A DNA stretch of 64,000 bases from Lewinellaceae bacterium. Lineage in GTDB: Bacteria > Bacteroidota > Bacteroidia > Chitinophagales > Saprospiraceae. A program made the translations under genes and the position numbers. A model generated the notes under the pieces. The model searched no databases, had not been told where the DNA came from, and saw only the letters and a list, made by a program, of their open reading frames with translations. Below are positions 43,789 to 52,848 of this stretch, piece by piece. Where the stretch lies: contig JACJXX010000001.1 of assembly GCA_020636435.1 (NCBI GenBank), forward strand, positions 1,736,001 to 1,800,000, in the 5' to 3' direction. Every line of letters starts with the position of its first letter. The first letter of the stretch is position 1.

Positions 43789-44106
43789 TTACGCCACCAG
43801 TTTTCCCTGTTCCTCAATGTTTTTGTAGATCAGCGTTTCTTCATATTTCTTCCATTCTGATCTTTGTTCAATTATTGAGGTGATCACTTCCTCCGATTCC
43901 AATTCGATGTCATAGATTCTATTCCTTATCAACTCCTCCTTCTCTGAAGTGGCCGGGCCATCCAGTAAGATCAGAAAATCCCAATCTGAATCAGATCCAT
44001 AATCTCCTCTCGCTCTCGATCCAAACAAGATTATTTCTGCCTCTTCATCTATCTGGTGTACGGCCTCCTTTACTTGATCCGGTATATCCTTGGTTGTCTT
44101 TTCCAT
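43789..44106 (-). CDS. MNT nucleotidyltransferase of MNT-HEPN module
   Basis: A 105-residue minimal nucleotidyltransferase. The signature is complete: ILFGSRARGDYGSDSDWDFLIL, with Gly29-Ser30 and Asp41, Asp43. By the known biology of this family it would be the antitoxin for the HEPN protein. ATG 44106 gives a normal family start (MEKTTKDIPDQV); an in-frame start 17 codons upstream is less likely. Confidence 0.88.
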   Translation of the reverse strand: MEKTTKDIPDQVKEAVHQIDEEAEIILFGSRARGDYGSDSDWDFLILLDGPATSEKEELIRNRIYDIELESEEVITSIIEQRSEWKKYEETLIYKNIEEQGKLVA

Positions 44107-44175
44107 ATTTCCGCTTCCATTTTCCCGAAATATACACCTATTATACATGCCGCGCAATCCAATCGGCTATCCGTC

Positions 44176-44266
44176 TAAGACCGGACAGTGATGGCCGGGG
44201 TTGTGTACGGTGTACGGACACGGCGGGAACCTTTGAGTGTACGGTGTACGAGGCTGTCCGGTCTTA
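44176..44266. repeat. 91-bp element with perfect 13-bp inverted ends
   Basis: TAAGACCGGACAG (44176-44188) and CTGTCCGGTCTTA (44254-44266) are perfect inverted repeats. Two copies of GTGTACGGTGTACG, the same words as in the 34.9-35.06 kb array, lie inside. It sits next to the point where the DUF3368 toxin loses homology. Confidence 0.65.
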
Positions 44267-44337
44267 AAAGGGTAAAGGGTAAATTTAAGAGAAAACCAAT
44301 CGCAATGAACTGAAAAACAGAACTTTATGAGTGGAAA

Positions 44338-44556
44338 AATCGAACTCGCTTCTCCTTTTCCCAGGTTTTTAACTAATCTTGAATATCGGGCCTTATCAGT
44401 TACTTCTTTGATTACTACCCAGTTTGGTAATTCCCCGTATTCTTCTGCAACTTCTCTGGTTACAATTAATTCAGTAAATGTTTTTTGAAGGATCTCAAAT
44501 TGGTTAATCTTGTCATACAGTATCAAGCAACTCGTATCCGCAATTATTACCCTCAT
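44338..44556 (-). pseudogene. DUF3368 (PIN-like) toxin, C-terminally truncated
   Basis: The first 73 residues match DUF3368 PIN-domain toxins: MRVIIADTSCLILYDKINQF (first acidic residue Asp7), EVAEEYGELPNW, and LGKGEASSI with the second acidic position. Family members continue with ALALE..LLILDDLKAR, supplying the remaining acidic residues; here the frame instead enters unrelated sequence (to 44167) that carries the 91-bp element. The toxin is therefore probably inactive. It lies 10 bases after its UPF0175 antitoxin gene. Confidence 0.75.
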
Positions 44557-44566
44557 CTCCTCTTAC

Positions 44567-44791
44567 TTAAAGTTCAATGTCTCCAACTTTTTCAATATCT
44601 TCAGCTGTTTCTCCGAATATCGATACCCCATATTTTCCTACCTCCTCTAAAAACTTCCTTCTTGTTATTCCTACTATTTCCGCAGCTTGTCCTGATGACA
44701 ATATTCCTTGTTCGAACAATGATGCTGCTATTATCATCTTTACCTTATCAAGTTCAACTTCTTCTGGAAGGTTTATGGTTATCGTCTTCAT
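44567..44791 (-). CDS. UPF0175 family antitoxin
   Basis: A 74-residue protein of the UPF0175 family, which pairs with DUF3368 toxins: ITINLPEEVELDKVKMIIAAS, LFEQGILSSGQAAEIVGITRR, KFLEEVGKYGVSIFG. The helix GQAAEIVGITRRKFLEEV is the DNA-binding helix-turn-helix. ATG 44791 fits; an upstream in-frame start gives an unlikely basic tail. With its toxin truncated, this antitoxin may be an orphan. Confidence 0.87.
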   Translation of the reverse strand: MKTITINLPEEVELDKVKMIIAASLFEQGILSSGQAAEIVGITRRKFLEEVGKYGVSIFGETAEDIEKVGDIEL

Positions 44792-44914
44792 TGTCAATTG
44801 TTTATAATTCAACCTAATCTTCTTTGACAACAAGATAACACTTTTTCTCCTCTCTTCAGTTCACTTTGATTTCTTATGCTTGCCGCCAACTAAGGCATAT
44901 CCGAACCTCCGTCT
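44792..44914. other. Short gap before MITE copy C
   Basis: Upstream region of the UPF0175 gene, where its promoter should lie; no motif is clear. Confidence 0.2.
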
Positions 44915-45075
44915 AGGCACGAGGAAAGAATAAAGTGTACAATTATGGCGCAGTAATTTTTGTGCCAGGCAAGGCGCGAAGAATGAGGATAGCCAAAGCT
45001 ACCTGAGTGATGAGCAACGCAGCATGGCGCAAAAAGGACAAGCCAGAATGGACAGTTTATTCTTTCGTCGTGCCT
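44915..45075 (+). mobile_element. 161-bp MITE-like element, copy C
   Basis: Differs from copies A and D at about two positions. Only TA, not TAA, is shared on both sides of the core (CTA on the left, TAC on the right). The region between it and the rhamnosidase gene (45076-45341) contains a short ACCGAT/ATCGGT pair but no gene. Confidence 0.85.
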
Positions 45076-45341
45076 ACACCAAAAGGCGAAGTGCGGGTTT
45101 CAAATAGACCGTGGTGCGGGTATACCCCCAATGTCCCGCCCCAAATTAACCCTTTTCTTTGGGAAGGACAATGTTGCAGCCCCATTTTTCAGAACGCCCA
45201 GTGGGCTTTGGCCTTTTCCGTTAAGATTCCATTAACCGATCATATCGGATAACAATCGGTTAGCAACAGATAATCACTGATTAGAGGCCGATAGCATAGC
45301 CCGCCGTCCGGGATCATACGAGTGAGTTAGGAGTTTCATAC

Positions 45342-48080
45342 TTACTCCGTCTGAATGCCATACGCAAACCCATACGCCCCCGATCCCACTTCCACCACCG
45401 TATCCTCCCCATCCTGCCTCATCTTCAGCACCCCGTCTCCCTCTTTCAGCGATGCCCCATCCAGTCGAACCTCGTCCAGCTCAGCCCCCGGCAGCCGCAC
45501 CGTCGCCCGTGTATTCGGCGGAATAGCCATTTCTATCTTCATCATCCCGCCGTCCCGTTCCCAGCCCGAGCGGATGGTGCCATAGGGGCTCTCATGCGTA
45601 GCGCGGGCAAAGCTCAGCGAATCGGTCGGTTCGGGCTGAATGAGGATGTGCTTGTAACCAGGATGTGCCGGATCGATGGCAATGCCGGCCACCCGGCGGT
45701 ACAGCCAGTCGCCGATGGCGCCATAGGCGTAGTGGTTAAAAGAGTTCATGCCCACGTTCTGGAAGGTGCTGTCGGGTTTGATGCCGTCCCAGCGTTCCCA
45801 GATGGTGGTGGCGCCGCGGGTGACGGGGTACAGCCAGGAAGGGTACTCCTTGCGGAAGAGCAGTTGATAGGCCAGATCCGTATAGCCGTATTCGGAAAGC
45901 ATATCGCAGATGTGGGGCGTGCCCAGGAATCCGGTGGTGATGTGGCCGTAACGGCGCACGTTCTCCGCCAGGCGGGCGGCAGCTTGTTGGCGCAGGTTCT
46001 CCGGAAGCATATCGAAAGCAAGGGCCAGCACGTAGGCCGTCTGCGTGCCGCTGACGAGGCGGCCGCTGGGCGTCATGTATTCCCGGCGAAAGGCTTCTTT
46101 GATGTTGGCCAGCAGGTTGGCATAATACGCCTCGTCTTCCTGTTTCCCCAGCACGGCTGCTGAACGGCGCAGGATATCAGTGGAATGAGCAAAGAAGCAC
46201 TGGGCGATCAAGTATTTGTCGGTCACCGCCGCTTTGCCGTCTCTGTCGTCGTCCGGCTGGTAGAACAGCCAGTCGCCGAAGTGGAAGCCCTCATTCCAGA
46301 GGAAGCTGTCTCCGGCCTGATCCGCCATGTAGCCCACCCATCCTTTCATGCTCTCGTACTGCTGTTCCAGGAAACGTTTATCGCCATAGGCCAGGTAGAG
46401 GTTCCAGGGGATGATGGTGGCGGCGTCGGCCCAGCCGGCGGAGGCATAAGCGTTCTTCCCCAGCACATGAGGAACAACATAGGGTATAGCCCCGTCCTCC
46501 CGCTGGTCGGCGGCCACATCGCCCAGCCACTTGAGAAAGAAAGCGGCCACGTCGTAGTTGAAAGCGGCGGTGGAGGAGAATGCCTGGGCGTCGCCCGTCC
46601 AGCCCATGCGCTCGTCGCGCTGCGGGCAGTCGGTAGGCACGTCGAGGAAGTTGCCCTTCTGCCCCCACTGGATGTTGTGCTGCAACTGGTTGATCAGCGG
46701 ATCGGAACACTCGAAGCTGCCCGCCTTTTCCATATCGGAGTGGATGACGATGCCGGTTACCGACTCCGGCGCCAGCTCGCCCGGCCAGTTTTCTACCTTG
46801 ACATAGCGGAAGCCCATGAAGGTGAAGTGGGGCTCGTACACTTCCTCTCCACCGCCCTTCAGCGTATACTCCAGGCGGGCTTGGGCAGAGCGCAAATTGT
46901 CTGTATAAAAATTGCCTTCCTTGTCGAGCACCTCGGCATGGTACACCTTTACTGTATGCCCGGCCGGCCCTTTGAGGCGCAGCCGCACCCAGCCGACCAT
47001 GTTCTGGCCGAAGTCGATAACCTGCTCGCCCCTGGGGGTGGTAAATATTTTCTTCGGTTGCAGCTCCTGTATTTTGCGCACCGGGGCGCCGATGCTGGTT
47101 ATGATATTGTCCTTTGGGTAATCGGCCACCCTTGCCGGCTTCCAATCGCCGGCATCGAAGGCAGGCGCTGCCCATCCGCCCTGCTCCTGGCGGGCGTCAT
47201 ACACTTCCCCGTTGTAGATGTCCGATTCGAGCACCGGGCCGGCAGCGGCGCGCCATTCGCCGTCGCTGGTTATGACTTCCTTTTGGCCATTGGCGTATTC
47301 GATCTCGATCTGCAGCAACAACGCCAGCTCGCTGCCGTAGCGGTTGCGCTGAAAGCTCCAGCCGATGGTGCCTCGGTACCAGCCGTCGCCCAGGAGGGCG
47401 CCAACGGCGTTGCGGCCTTCCTGCAACTGGCTGGCGATGTCGTAAGTTTGGTATTGGAGGCGCTCGTTATAGCTCGTCCAGCCCGGCGTAAAAACCTGAT
47501 CGCCGATCTTCTCGCCGTTGAGGTAGGCCTGATACAGGCCCCGGGAGGCGATGTAGGCCCGGGCGCGGGCCACCTTGCCGCGGGCCTCGAACGTGCGGCG
47601 CAGCATGGGCGCGGGCTGGGAAACAGAAACGTTCTCTTTCCAGGGAGTGGTGATCCACTGTGCCTGCCAGCCGTCCGGGCCGCCCAGGCCCATCTCCCAC
47701 CAGGCCGGCGCACTCCAGGCGGAGGAACGCCCCTGCCCGTCCCAGGCGCGGACCTGCCAGTAGTAGCGCTTCCCGGGTTCGAGCAATGGCCCGCCGTAGG
47801 GGACGTACAAGGACTGCCCGGAGGATACTTTTCCGCTGTCCCAGATCAGCCGGCGCCCGCGTTCTAATTGCTCCGGGGTTTCCGCCACCCTCAGTTGGTA
47901 GGCGGCCTGCATGACGTTGCGCTCCTCCGACTGCAATTGCCAGCTCAGGCGGGGGCGTTGGGCTTCAATGCCGAGGGGGTTGGCGCGGTGTTCGCAGGTG
48001 AGGTTCATCACTTTTAAAGATTGGGAAAAGGCAGGGATGGAAAGGAGCATTCCAAGTAGTAAAAGAAGGGGGTATTTCAT
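45342..48080 (-). CDS. Alpha-L-rhamnosidase, glycoside hydrolase family 78
   Basis: A 912-residue secreted enzyme. Signal peptide (LLLLLGMLLSIPAFSQ). The N-terminal immunoglobulin-like and carbohydrate-binding domains show LTCEHRANPLGIEAQRPRLSW and ARAYIASRGLYQAYLNGEKIGD. The (alpha/alpha)6 barrel carries the acidic cluster DVPTDCPQRDERMGWTGDAQAF, which holds the GH78 general acid region. The end is the usual C-terminal beta-sandwich. It releases L-rhamnose from pectic or glycosidic substrates. No rhamnose catabolic genes are adjacent. Confidence 0.95.
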   Translation of the reverse strand: MKYPLLLLLGMLLSIPAFSQSLKVMNLTCEHRANPLGIEAQRPRLSWQLQSEERNVMQAAYQLRVAETPEQLERGRRLIWDSGKVSSGQSLYVPYGGPLLEPGKRYYWQVRAWDGQGRSSAWSAPAWWEMGLGGPDGWQAQWITTPWKENVSVSQPAPMLRRTFEARGKVARARAYIASRGLYQAYLNGEKIGDQVFTPGWTSYNERLQYQTYDIASQLQEGRNAVGALLGDGWYRGTIGWSFQRNRYGSELALLLQIEIEYANGQKEVITSDGEWRAAAGPVLESDIYNGEVYDARQEQGGWAAPAFDAGDWKPARVADYPKDNIITSIGAPVRKIQELQPKKIFTTPRGEQVIDFGQNMVGWVRLRLKGPAGHTVKVYHAEVLDKEGNFYTDNLRSAQARLEYTLKGGGEEVYEPHFTFMGFRYVKVENWPGELAPESVTGIVIHSDMEKAGSFECSDPLINQLQHNIQWGQKGNFLDVPTDCPQRDERMGWTGDAQAFSSTAAFNYDVAAFFLKWLGDVAADQREDGAIPYVVPHVLGKNAYASAGWADAATIIPWNLYLAYGDKRFLEQQYESMKGWVGYMADQAGDSFLWNEGFHFGDWLFYQPDDDRDGKAAVTDKYLIAQCFFAHSTDILRRSAAVLGKQEDEAYYANLLANIKEAFRREYMTPSGRLVSGTQTAYVLALAFDMLPENLRQQAAARLAENVRRYGHITTGFLGTPHICDMLSEYGYTDLAYQLLFRKEYPSWLYPVTRGATTIWERWDGIKPDSTFQNVGMNSFNHYAYGAIGDWLYRRVAGIAIDPAHPGYKHILIQPEPTDSLSFARATHESPYGTIRSGWERDGGMMKIEMAIPPNTRATVRLPGAELDEVRLDGASLKEGDGVLKMRQDGEDTVVEVGSGAYGFAYGIQTE

Positions 48081-48127
48081 GTTTAGATAGTTTTTCTTTG
48101 GAGATGCCGGTGGCGGAATGTTCTATT

Positions 48128-48697
48128 TCAAATGCAATTTGAGCTAAAGTTGGTGTCATTAAAACTACGTTCCAAATCATCCGAAATGCTCAATAACTCT
48201 ACATAATGGCTCCAGGTCAATTTTCCAGACACTGTCTGGAATTTTTGATACTTCAAATAAAATTGCCTCATCTGGTATAGGTTACTTCTACTGAAACCTT
48301 TCCCAAATTGTATCTTTAAGCCCTTCGCCAACTGGATTAATAATTCTTTGCCATATTCCGCCTTCATCTTTCCAGCCTGCTCAAATTCTACGATGTGTTG
48401 GCCGATTGTCCAGTAAGTTTGTAAGGCACGAGGAAAGAATAAAGTGTTCAATTATGGCGCAGTAATTTTTGTGCCAGGCAAGGCGCGAAGAATGAGGATA
48501 GCCAAAGCTACCTGAGTGATGAGCAACGCAGCATGGCGCAAAAAGCACAAGCCAGAATGGACAGTTTATTCTTTCGTCGTGCCTAATATCTCTTGGTTAA
48601 CCAGAGTAACCGCCTGTGTTTTATGGTAGGCGTATGTTTGTCCAATTTTACCTAAAAGGGTTTTATATTTCTTGTTCTTTTCAAGGTTTTGTCCCAT
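48128..48697 (-). pseudogene. DUF1016 N-terminal (YhcG-type) gene split by MITE copy D and truncated
   Basis: Two halves of one gene flank the MITE. Upstream: KIGQTYAYHKTQAVTLVNQEIL. Downstream: QTYWTIGQHIVEFEQAGK, then FSRSNLYQMRQFYLKYQKFQ and LTWSHYVELLSISDDLERSF. Together they form a DUF1016 N-terminal domain, the DNA-binding part of YhcG-type PD-(D/E)XK proteins. The reading frame of the element meets a stop shortly after entering it. The C-terminal nuclease domain is missing after LERSF, so the gene was also cut at the 3' side. It lies directly upstream of the rhamnosidase gene. Confidence 0.8.
48424..48584 (+). mobile_element. 161-bp MITE-like element, copy D, inserted in DUF1016 gene
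   Basis: Appears identical to copy A (18097-18257). TAA flanks the core on both sides. Removing the core plus one TAA joins VNQEIL directly to QTYWTIG in frame, which shows the exact insertion unit (162 bases). Confidence 0.9.
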
Positions 48698-48731
48698 AGT
48701 AATTGAATGTTTTTTATTTGTATTAAAACGC

Positions 48732-48872
48732 TCATTTTTTGCATGCACTTTTGTTCTTTAGTACTCTAATGACCACCAACATTTGTATGTACACATCCCT
48801 TTTTATATCTGCTTGATCTTCGAGAATTAAGTATTCTTCAATAGTGAAAGTGTCTAACTTTTTTTCTGCCAT
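48732..48872 (-). pseudogene. N-terminal fragment of a Uma2-like protein
   Basis: A 46-residue minus-strand frame starting MAEKKLDTFTIEEYLILEDQ, the typical opening of Uma2 (DUF820) PD-(D/E)XK nucleases (xxEEYLxLE..AExK). It diverges after about 30 residues and stops, whereas the family has about 190. It is probably a remnant; the short match makes this uncertain. Confidence 0.4.
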
Positions 48873-49086
48873 TCCCTATATTTTACTGTGTTATTGTTAT
48901 CTAAAGTTAAGTAATCCCCGGCCCATTATCAACTCCCTCGCCTTAACGCGCCAAATTTTCTAACCGTCCCGTTTTAAAACGGGATTAAATTAAAAGTGGC
49001 TTACAAAGGGCTGCTAAGTAGCCGCACTTTTTCATTTTGCATTCAGCATTTTGCGGTTTATCCACAGAGAATGCAACAGATCTTCC

Positions 49087-52000
49087 CTACCCCTCCAGCC
49101 ACCGCCGCGCATTCACAAACGCCCCGATCCAGGGCGAAATCTCATCCTGCCTGTCTTTGGGGTAAAACGCCCAGTTCCACGGAAACATAGAGCGCTCGAT
49201 GTGCGGCATCAGCACCAGGTGGCGGCCGTCGGCGCTGGCCATCATGGCGGTGTTGTAGTCGCTGCCGTTGGGGTTGGCAGGGTAGCCGGCGTAGCCGTAT
49301 TGGGCCACGATGTTGTACTGATTTTCAGGCAGAGGCATCTCAAATTTGCCTTCGCCGTGAGAAATCCACACGCCCAGGGTACAACCGCTCAGGCTGGAGA
49401 GCATCACCGAGTTGTTGTCCAGTACCTTTACTGAGGTGAAGCCGCTTTCGTGCTTGTGCGAATCGTTGAAGCCCATCTTCGGCTTTAATTCGTGGCCGGG
49501 ATTGATGAACCCCAATTCGATGAACAGCTGGCAGCCGTTGCAGATGCCGGCGGATAAGACATCCTCCCGGGCGAAGAAATTTTCCAGGGCAGCCCGGGCA
49601 TTTTCATTGTAGAGCAAGGCGCCGGCCCAGCCTTTGGCCGAACCCAGCACATCGGAGTTGGAGAAACCGCCGACCGCGCCCAGGAACTGAATGTCTTCCA
49701 GCGTTTCCCGGCCCGTCATCAGGTCGGTCGTATGCACGTCGCGCACGTCGAAGCCGGCCAGGTACAGGGCGTGGGCCAGTTCCCGCTCGGAGTTGCTGCC
49801 CTTCTCCCGCAGAATGGCGGCTTTGGGGCGATTAGCGGTTGGATCGATGAGGGGCATCTTGCCGGAAAAGCCTTCCGGGAAACTATATTTCAGGGGTTGC
49901 CGCTTGTAGTTCTGGAACCGCTCATCTGCCTTTTGATTGGCCGTTTGTTTCCGGTCGAGCAGCCAGGAAGTCTCGAACCAGGCATCCCGAAGTTCAGGAA
50001 TCCGAAATTCGTGGGACTCCGGCCCGTTTTTGATGTTTAGAACATCGCCTTCCACCACCCGCCCGATCAGGTGGCAGGCGATGGGCAACTTTTCCAGATC
50101 GGAAGCGGCGGTTTCATCTTTCACCTGAAAGACGATCCCGCAGTTTTCTGAGAACAGGAGTTTGATGGTGTCGCTTTCCCCCAAAGCGCTCAGGTCTGCC
50201 TCTGCCCCCAGCTCGTTATCGGCAAAGCACATTTCCAGCAGGGTGGTAATCAATCCGCCCGCCGAGACATCGTGGCCGGCCAGGATCTTTCCTGCTTTGA
50301 TCAATTGCTGAACGGCGTTGAAGGCCGCGGCAAATTTTCCGGCGTCCAGGATGTCGGGCGCTTCGGCGCCCACCTTATTGCACACCTGGGCGAAGGAAGA
50401 GCCGCCCAGTTTGCAGGCGTCCATCGAAAGGTTGAGGTAGTAAATGGGGCCGCCGTTTTTCTGAAAAACCGGCTCCACGATTCCCCGGATATTGCCGCAT
50501 ACTCCTGCCGTGGAAATGATCACAGTGCCCGGCGCCAGGACCTCGCCGTCCGGGTATTTCTGTTTCATCGACAGGCTGTCTTTTCCGGTGGGAATGTTGA
50601 CGCCCAGGGCGATGCTGAAATCGGAAGCGGCCTTTACGGCCTGGTACAGGCGGGCGTCTTCCCCTTCGTTGCGGCAGGGCCACATCCAGTTGGCGGAGAG
50701 GGAAACGGAGCGCAGGCCGTCTTCCAGCGGCGCCCATACGAGGTTGGCCAGCGCTTCGGCGATGGCATTGCGGGAGCCTGCCGCCGGGTCGATCAGCCCG
50801 TTCACCGGAGCGTGCCCGATGGAGGTAGCCACGCCGTAATTGCTGTCGAAATCCAGGGCCATTACCCCGCAGTCGTTGAGGGGCAGTTGCAACGGGCCGG
50901 CGCACTGCTGTTTGGCTACCAGCCCGCCCACGCAGCGGTCTACCTTATTGGTCAGCCAGTCTTTGCAGGCGACGGCTTCCAGTTTCAGCACCTGTTCGAG
51001 GTACTCCTGCAGGCGTTCCGGCTTGTATTCGACACCTGCATACCGCCGATCGACAGCTTTGTCATCCATGATCGTTTTCGGGGAGCTGCCGAACATATCG
51101 GCCAGGGCAAGGTCCATGGGTTTTTCCCCGCTGCTTCCGGATTCGAAGACAAACCGCCCGTCGCCGGTTACCTCCCCCACTACATACAGAGGGGCCCGCT
51201 CGCGTTCAGCAATTTTTTTCAATACGTCCAGGTGCTCCGGGGAAATGACCAGCCCCATGCGCTCCTGGCTTTCGTTGCCGATGATCTCTTTCATGGAGAG
51301 CGTTGGGTCGCCGATGGGCAATTGATCCAGGTCGATCCTGCCGCCGGTAGCTTCCACCAGCTCCGAGAAGCAGTTGAGGTGGCCGCCGGCGCCGTGGTCG
51401 TGGATGGACACGATGGGGTTGTCTTCCCTTTCCACCAGGCTTCGGATCGTATTGGCCACGCGCTTTTGCATTTCCGGGTTGGAGCGCTGCACGGCGTTGA
51501 GCTCAATGCCGGAGTGGTACTCGCCGGTATCGGCAGAGGAAACGGCCGCGCCGCCCATGCCGATACGGTAGTTGTCGCCCCCCATCAGGACGATCTTATC
51601 GCCGGGGCGGGGCACGGCTTTCAGGGCTTGAGCTTCCTTGCCGGCGCCGACGCCCCCGGCCAGCATGATCACCTTGTCGAAACCCAGCTTGCGGGCGTGT
51701 TCTTCGTGTTCGAAGGTCAGCAGGGAGCCGGCGATCAGGGGCTGCCCGAATTTGTTGCCGAAGTCGGAAGCGCCATTGGAGGCCTTGATCAGGATGTCCA
51801 TCGGCGTTTGGTACAGCCAGGGCCGTTCGGACATGGCCTGTTCCCAGGGGCGGTTGTCCTGCAGGCGGGGATAGGATGTCATATAAACGGCTGTGCCGGC
51901 CAGGGGCAGGGAGCCTTTGCCGCCAGCCATCCGGTCGCGAATCTCCCCGCCCGAACCGGTGGCGGCCCCGTTGAAGGGCTCCACCGTAGTGGGAAAATTG

Positions 52001-52746
52001 TGGGTTTCGGCTTTCAGGGAAATGACGGAGTCGAACGCCTCCTTCTGATAGTAATCAGGTTTGTCGGCGGCCTTTGGCGCAAACTGTTTAACCCGCGGGC
52101 CTTTCAGGAAAGCGACGTTGTCTTTGTAAGCCGACACAATGGAATTAGGGTGAGCTTTGGATGTTTTCCGGATCAGGCCAAAGAGCGAGTCGGGCTGCTC
52201 CTCCCCGTCGATGAGGAACGTGCCGTTGAAGATTTTGTGCCGGCAATGTTCGCTGTTGATCTGCGAAAAGCCGAACACTTCCGAATCGGTGAGTTTGCGG
52301 CCGAGGCGCTGCGAGAGCTGCCGGAGGTATTCGGCCTCCTCTTCGCTCAGCGCCAGCCCTTCCGCCTGGTTGTAAGCTGCGATGTCTTCGACCTCGCGGA
52401 TCGGCTCCGGCTCGATGTTGATAGTGAAAATATCCTGGTGAAGCTCCTCGTATTTCTGGGACAGCATGGGATCGAAACCGCTTTCGCCGGCCGCCAGCGG
52501 CTCGAACAACTCGATGCGCCGGATGCCCGCGATGCCCATATTCTGGGTGATCTCCACGGCGTTGGTGCTCCAGGGCGTAACCATGGCGGCCCGGGGGCCA
52601 ACGAACCGGCCTTCGATGCGTTCGGCTTTTATCTGCGGCTGGCCGCCGAACAGCCAGGATAGCCTGGCGATGCCTGCTTCGGCGAGGGGCGCCTCCACCT
52701 GAACGGCGAAAAGGGCTTCGGAGGGGTTTCCAAAGAAAAGGATCAT
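49087..52746 (-). CDS. purL: Phosphoribosylformylglycinamidine synthase, large fused form
   Basis: A 1219-residue FGAM synthase, the fourth step of purine synthesis, converting FGAR, glutamine and ATP to FGAM. The order is N-terminal PurS-like domain, linker, two AIRS-type ATPase halves (INSEHCRHKIFNG, SLKAETHNFPTTVEPFNGAATGSGGEIRDR) and the glutaminase domain, as in E. coli PurL (about 1295 residues). The glutaminase nucleophile is Cys in SAGICNGCQLF, with the His in LMPHIERSMFP. ATG 52746 (MILFFGNP) matches the family start; the frame is open upstream to 52848 with no similarity. Confidence 0.97.
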   Translation of the reverse strand: MILFFGNPSEALFAVQVEAPLAEAGIARLSWLFGGQPQIKAERIEGRFVGPRAAMVTPWSTNAVEITQNMGIAGIRRIELFEPLAAGESGFDPMLSQKYEELHQDIFTINIEPEPIREVEDIAAYNQAEGLALSEEEAEYLRQLSQRLGRKLTDSEVFGFSQINSEHCRHKIFNGTFLIDGEEQPDSLFGLIRKTSKAHPNSIVSAYKDNVAFLKGPRVKQFAPKAADKPDYYQKEAFDSVISLKAETHNFPTTVEPFNGAATGSGGEIRDRMAGGKGSLPLAGTAVYMTSYPRLQDNRPWEQAMSERPWLYQTPMDILIKASNGASDFGNKFGQPLIAGSLLTFEHEEHARKLGFDKVIMLAGGVGAGKEAQALKAVPRPGDKIVLMGGDNYRIGMGGAAVSSADTGEYHSGIELNAVQRSNPEMQKRVANTIRSLVEREDNPIVSIHDHGAGGHLNCFSELVEATGGRIDLDQLPIGDPTLSMKEIIGNESQERMGLVISPEHLDVLKKIAERERAPLYVVGEVTGDGRFVFESGSSGEKPMDLALADMFGSSPKTIMDDKAVDRRYAGVEYKPERLQEYLEQVLKLEAVACKDWLTNKVDRCVGGLVAKQQCAGPLQLPLNDCGVMALDFDSNYGVATSIGHAPVNGLIDPAAGSRNAIAEALANLVWAPLEDGLRSVSLSANWMWPCRNEGEDARLYQAVKAASDFSIALGVNIPTGKDSLSMKQKYPDGEVLAPGTVIISTAGVCGNIRGIVEPVFQKNGGPIYYLNLSMDACKLGGSSFAQVCNKVGAEAPDILDAGKFAAAFNAVQQLIKAGKILAGHDVSAGGLITTLLEMCFADNELGAEADLSALGESDTIKLLFSENCGIVFQVKDETAASDLEKLPIACHLIGRVVEGDVLNIKNGPESHEFRIPELRDAWFETSWLLDRKQTANQKADERFQNYKRQPLKYSFPEGFSGKMPLIDPTANRPKAAILREKGSNSERELAHALYLAGFDVRDVHTTDLMTGRETLEDIQFLGAVGGFSNSDVLGSAKGWAGALLYNENARAALENFFAREDVLSAGICNGCQLFIELGFINPGHELKPKMGFNDSHKHESGFTSVKVLDNNSVMLSSLSGCTLGVWISHGEGKFEMPLPENQYNIVAQYGYAGYPANPNGSDYNTAMMASADGRHLVLMPHIERSMFPWNWAFYPKDRQDEISPWIGAFVNARRWLEG

Positions 52747-52848
52747 TGGCTGGTGGTTTGGATTTGCGGCAAAGGTCGGTTGTTCGGGCCGAAAAACCCA
52801 GAGTGGGGAGGGAAATGTGTTGAGGCGAGCACTGGCAAAATCTTCCAC

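Noticed and set aside
45007..45252. 81-codon plus-strand frame across MITE copy C
   Set aside because: Half of it is MITE sequence and the rest has no homology; the other copies do not code for the same peptide beyond the element.
46185..47867. 560-codon plus-strand frame
   Set aside because: It is antisense to the GH78 gene, which has clear catalytic motifs. No recognisable protein pattern.
48967..48984. Perfect palindrome TCCCGTTTTAAAACGGGA as a terminator of purL
   Set aside because: It lies more than 100 bases past the purL stop and is not followed by a T-run on that strand.
50272..52662. Very long open frame on the plus strand (about 796 codons)
   Set aside because: It lies fully antisense to purL, whose motifs and length are unambiguous. 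The translation has no domain or signal features; it is a codon-bias shadow of a GC-rich gene.
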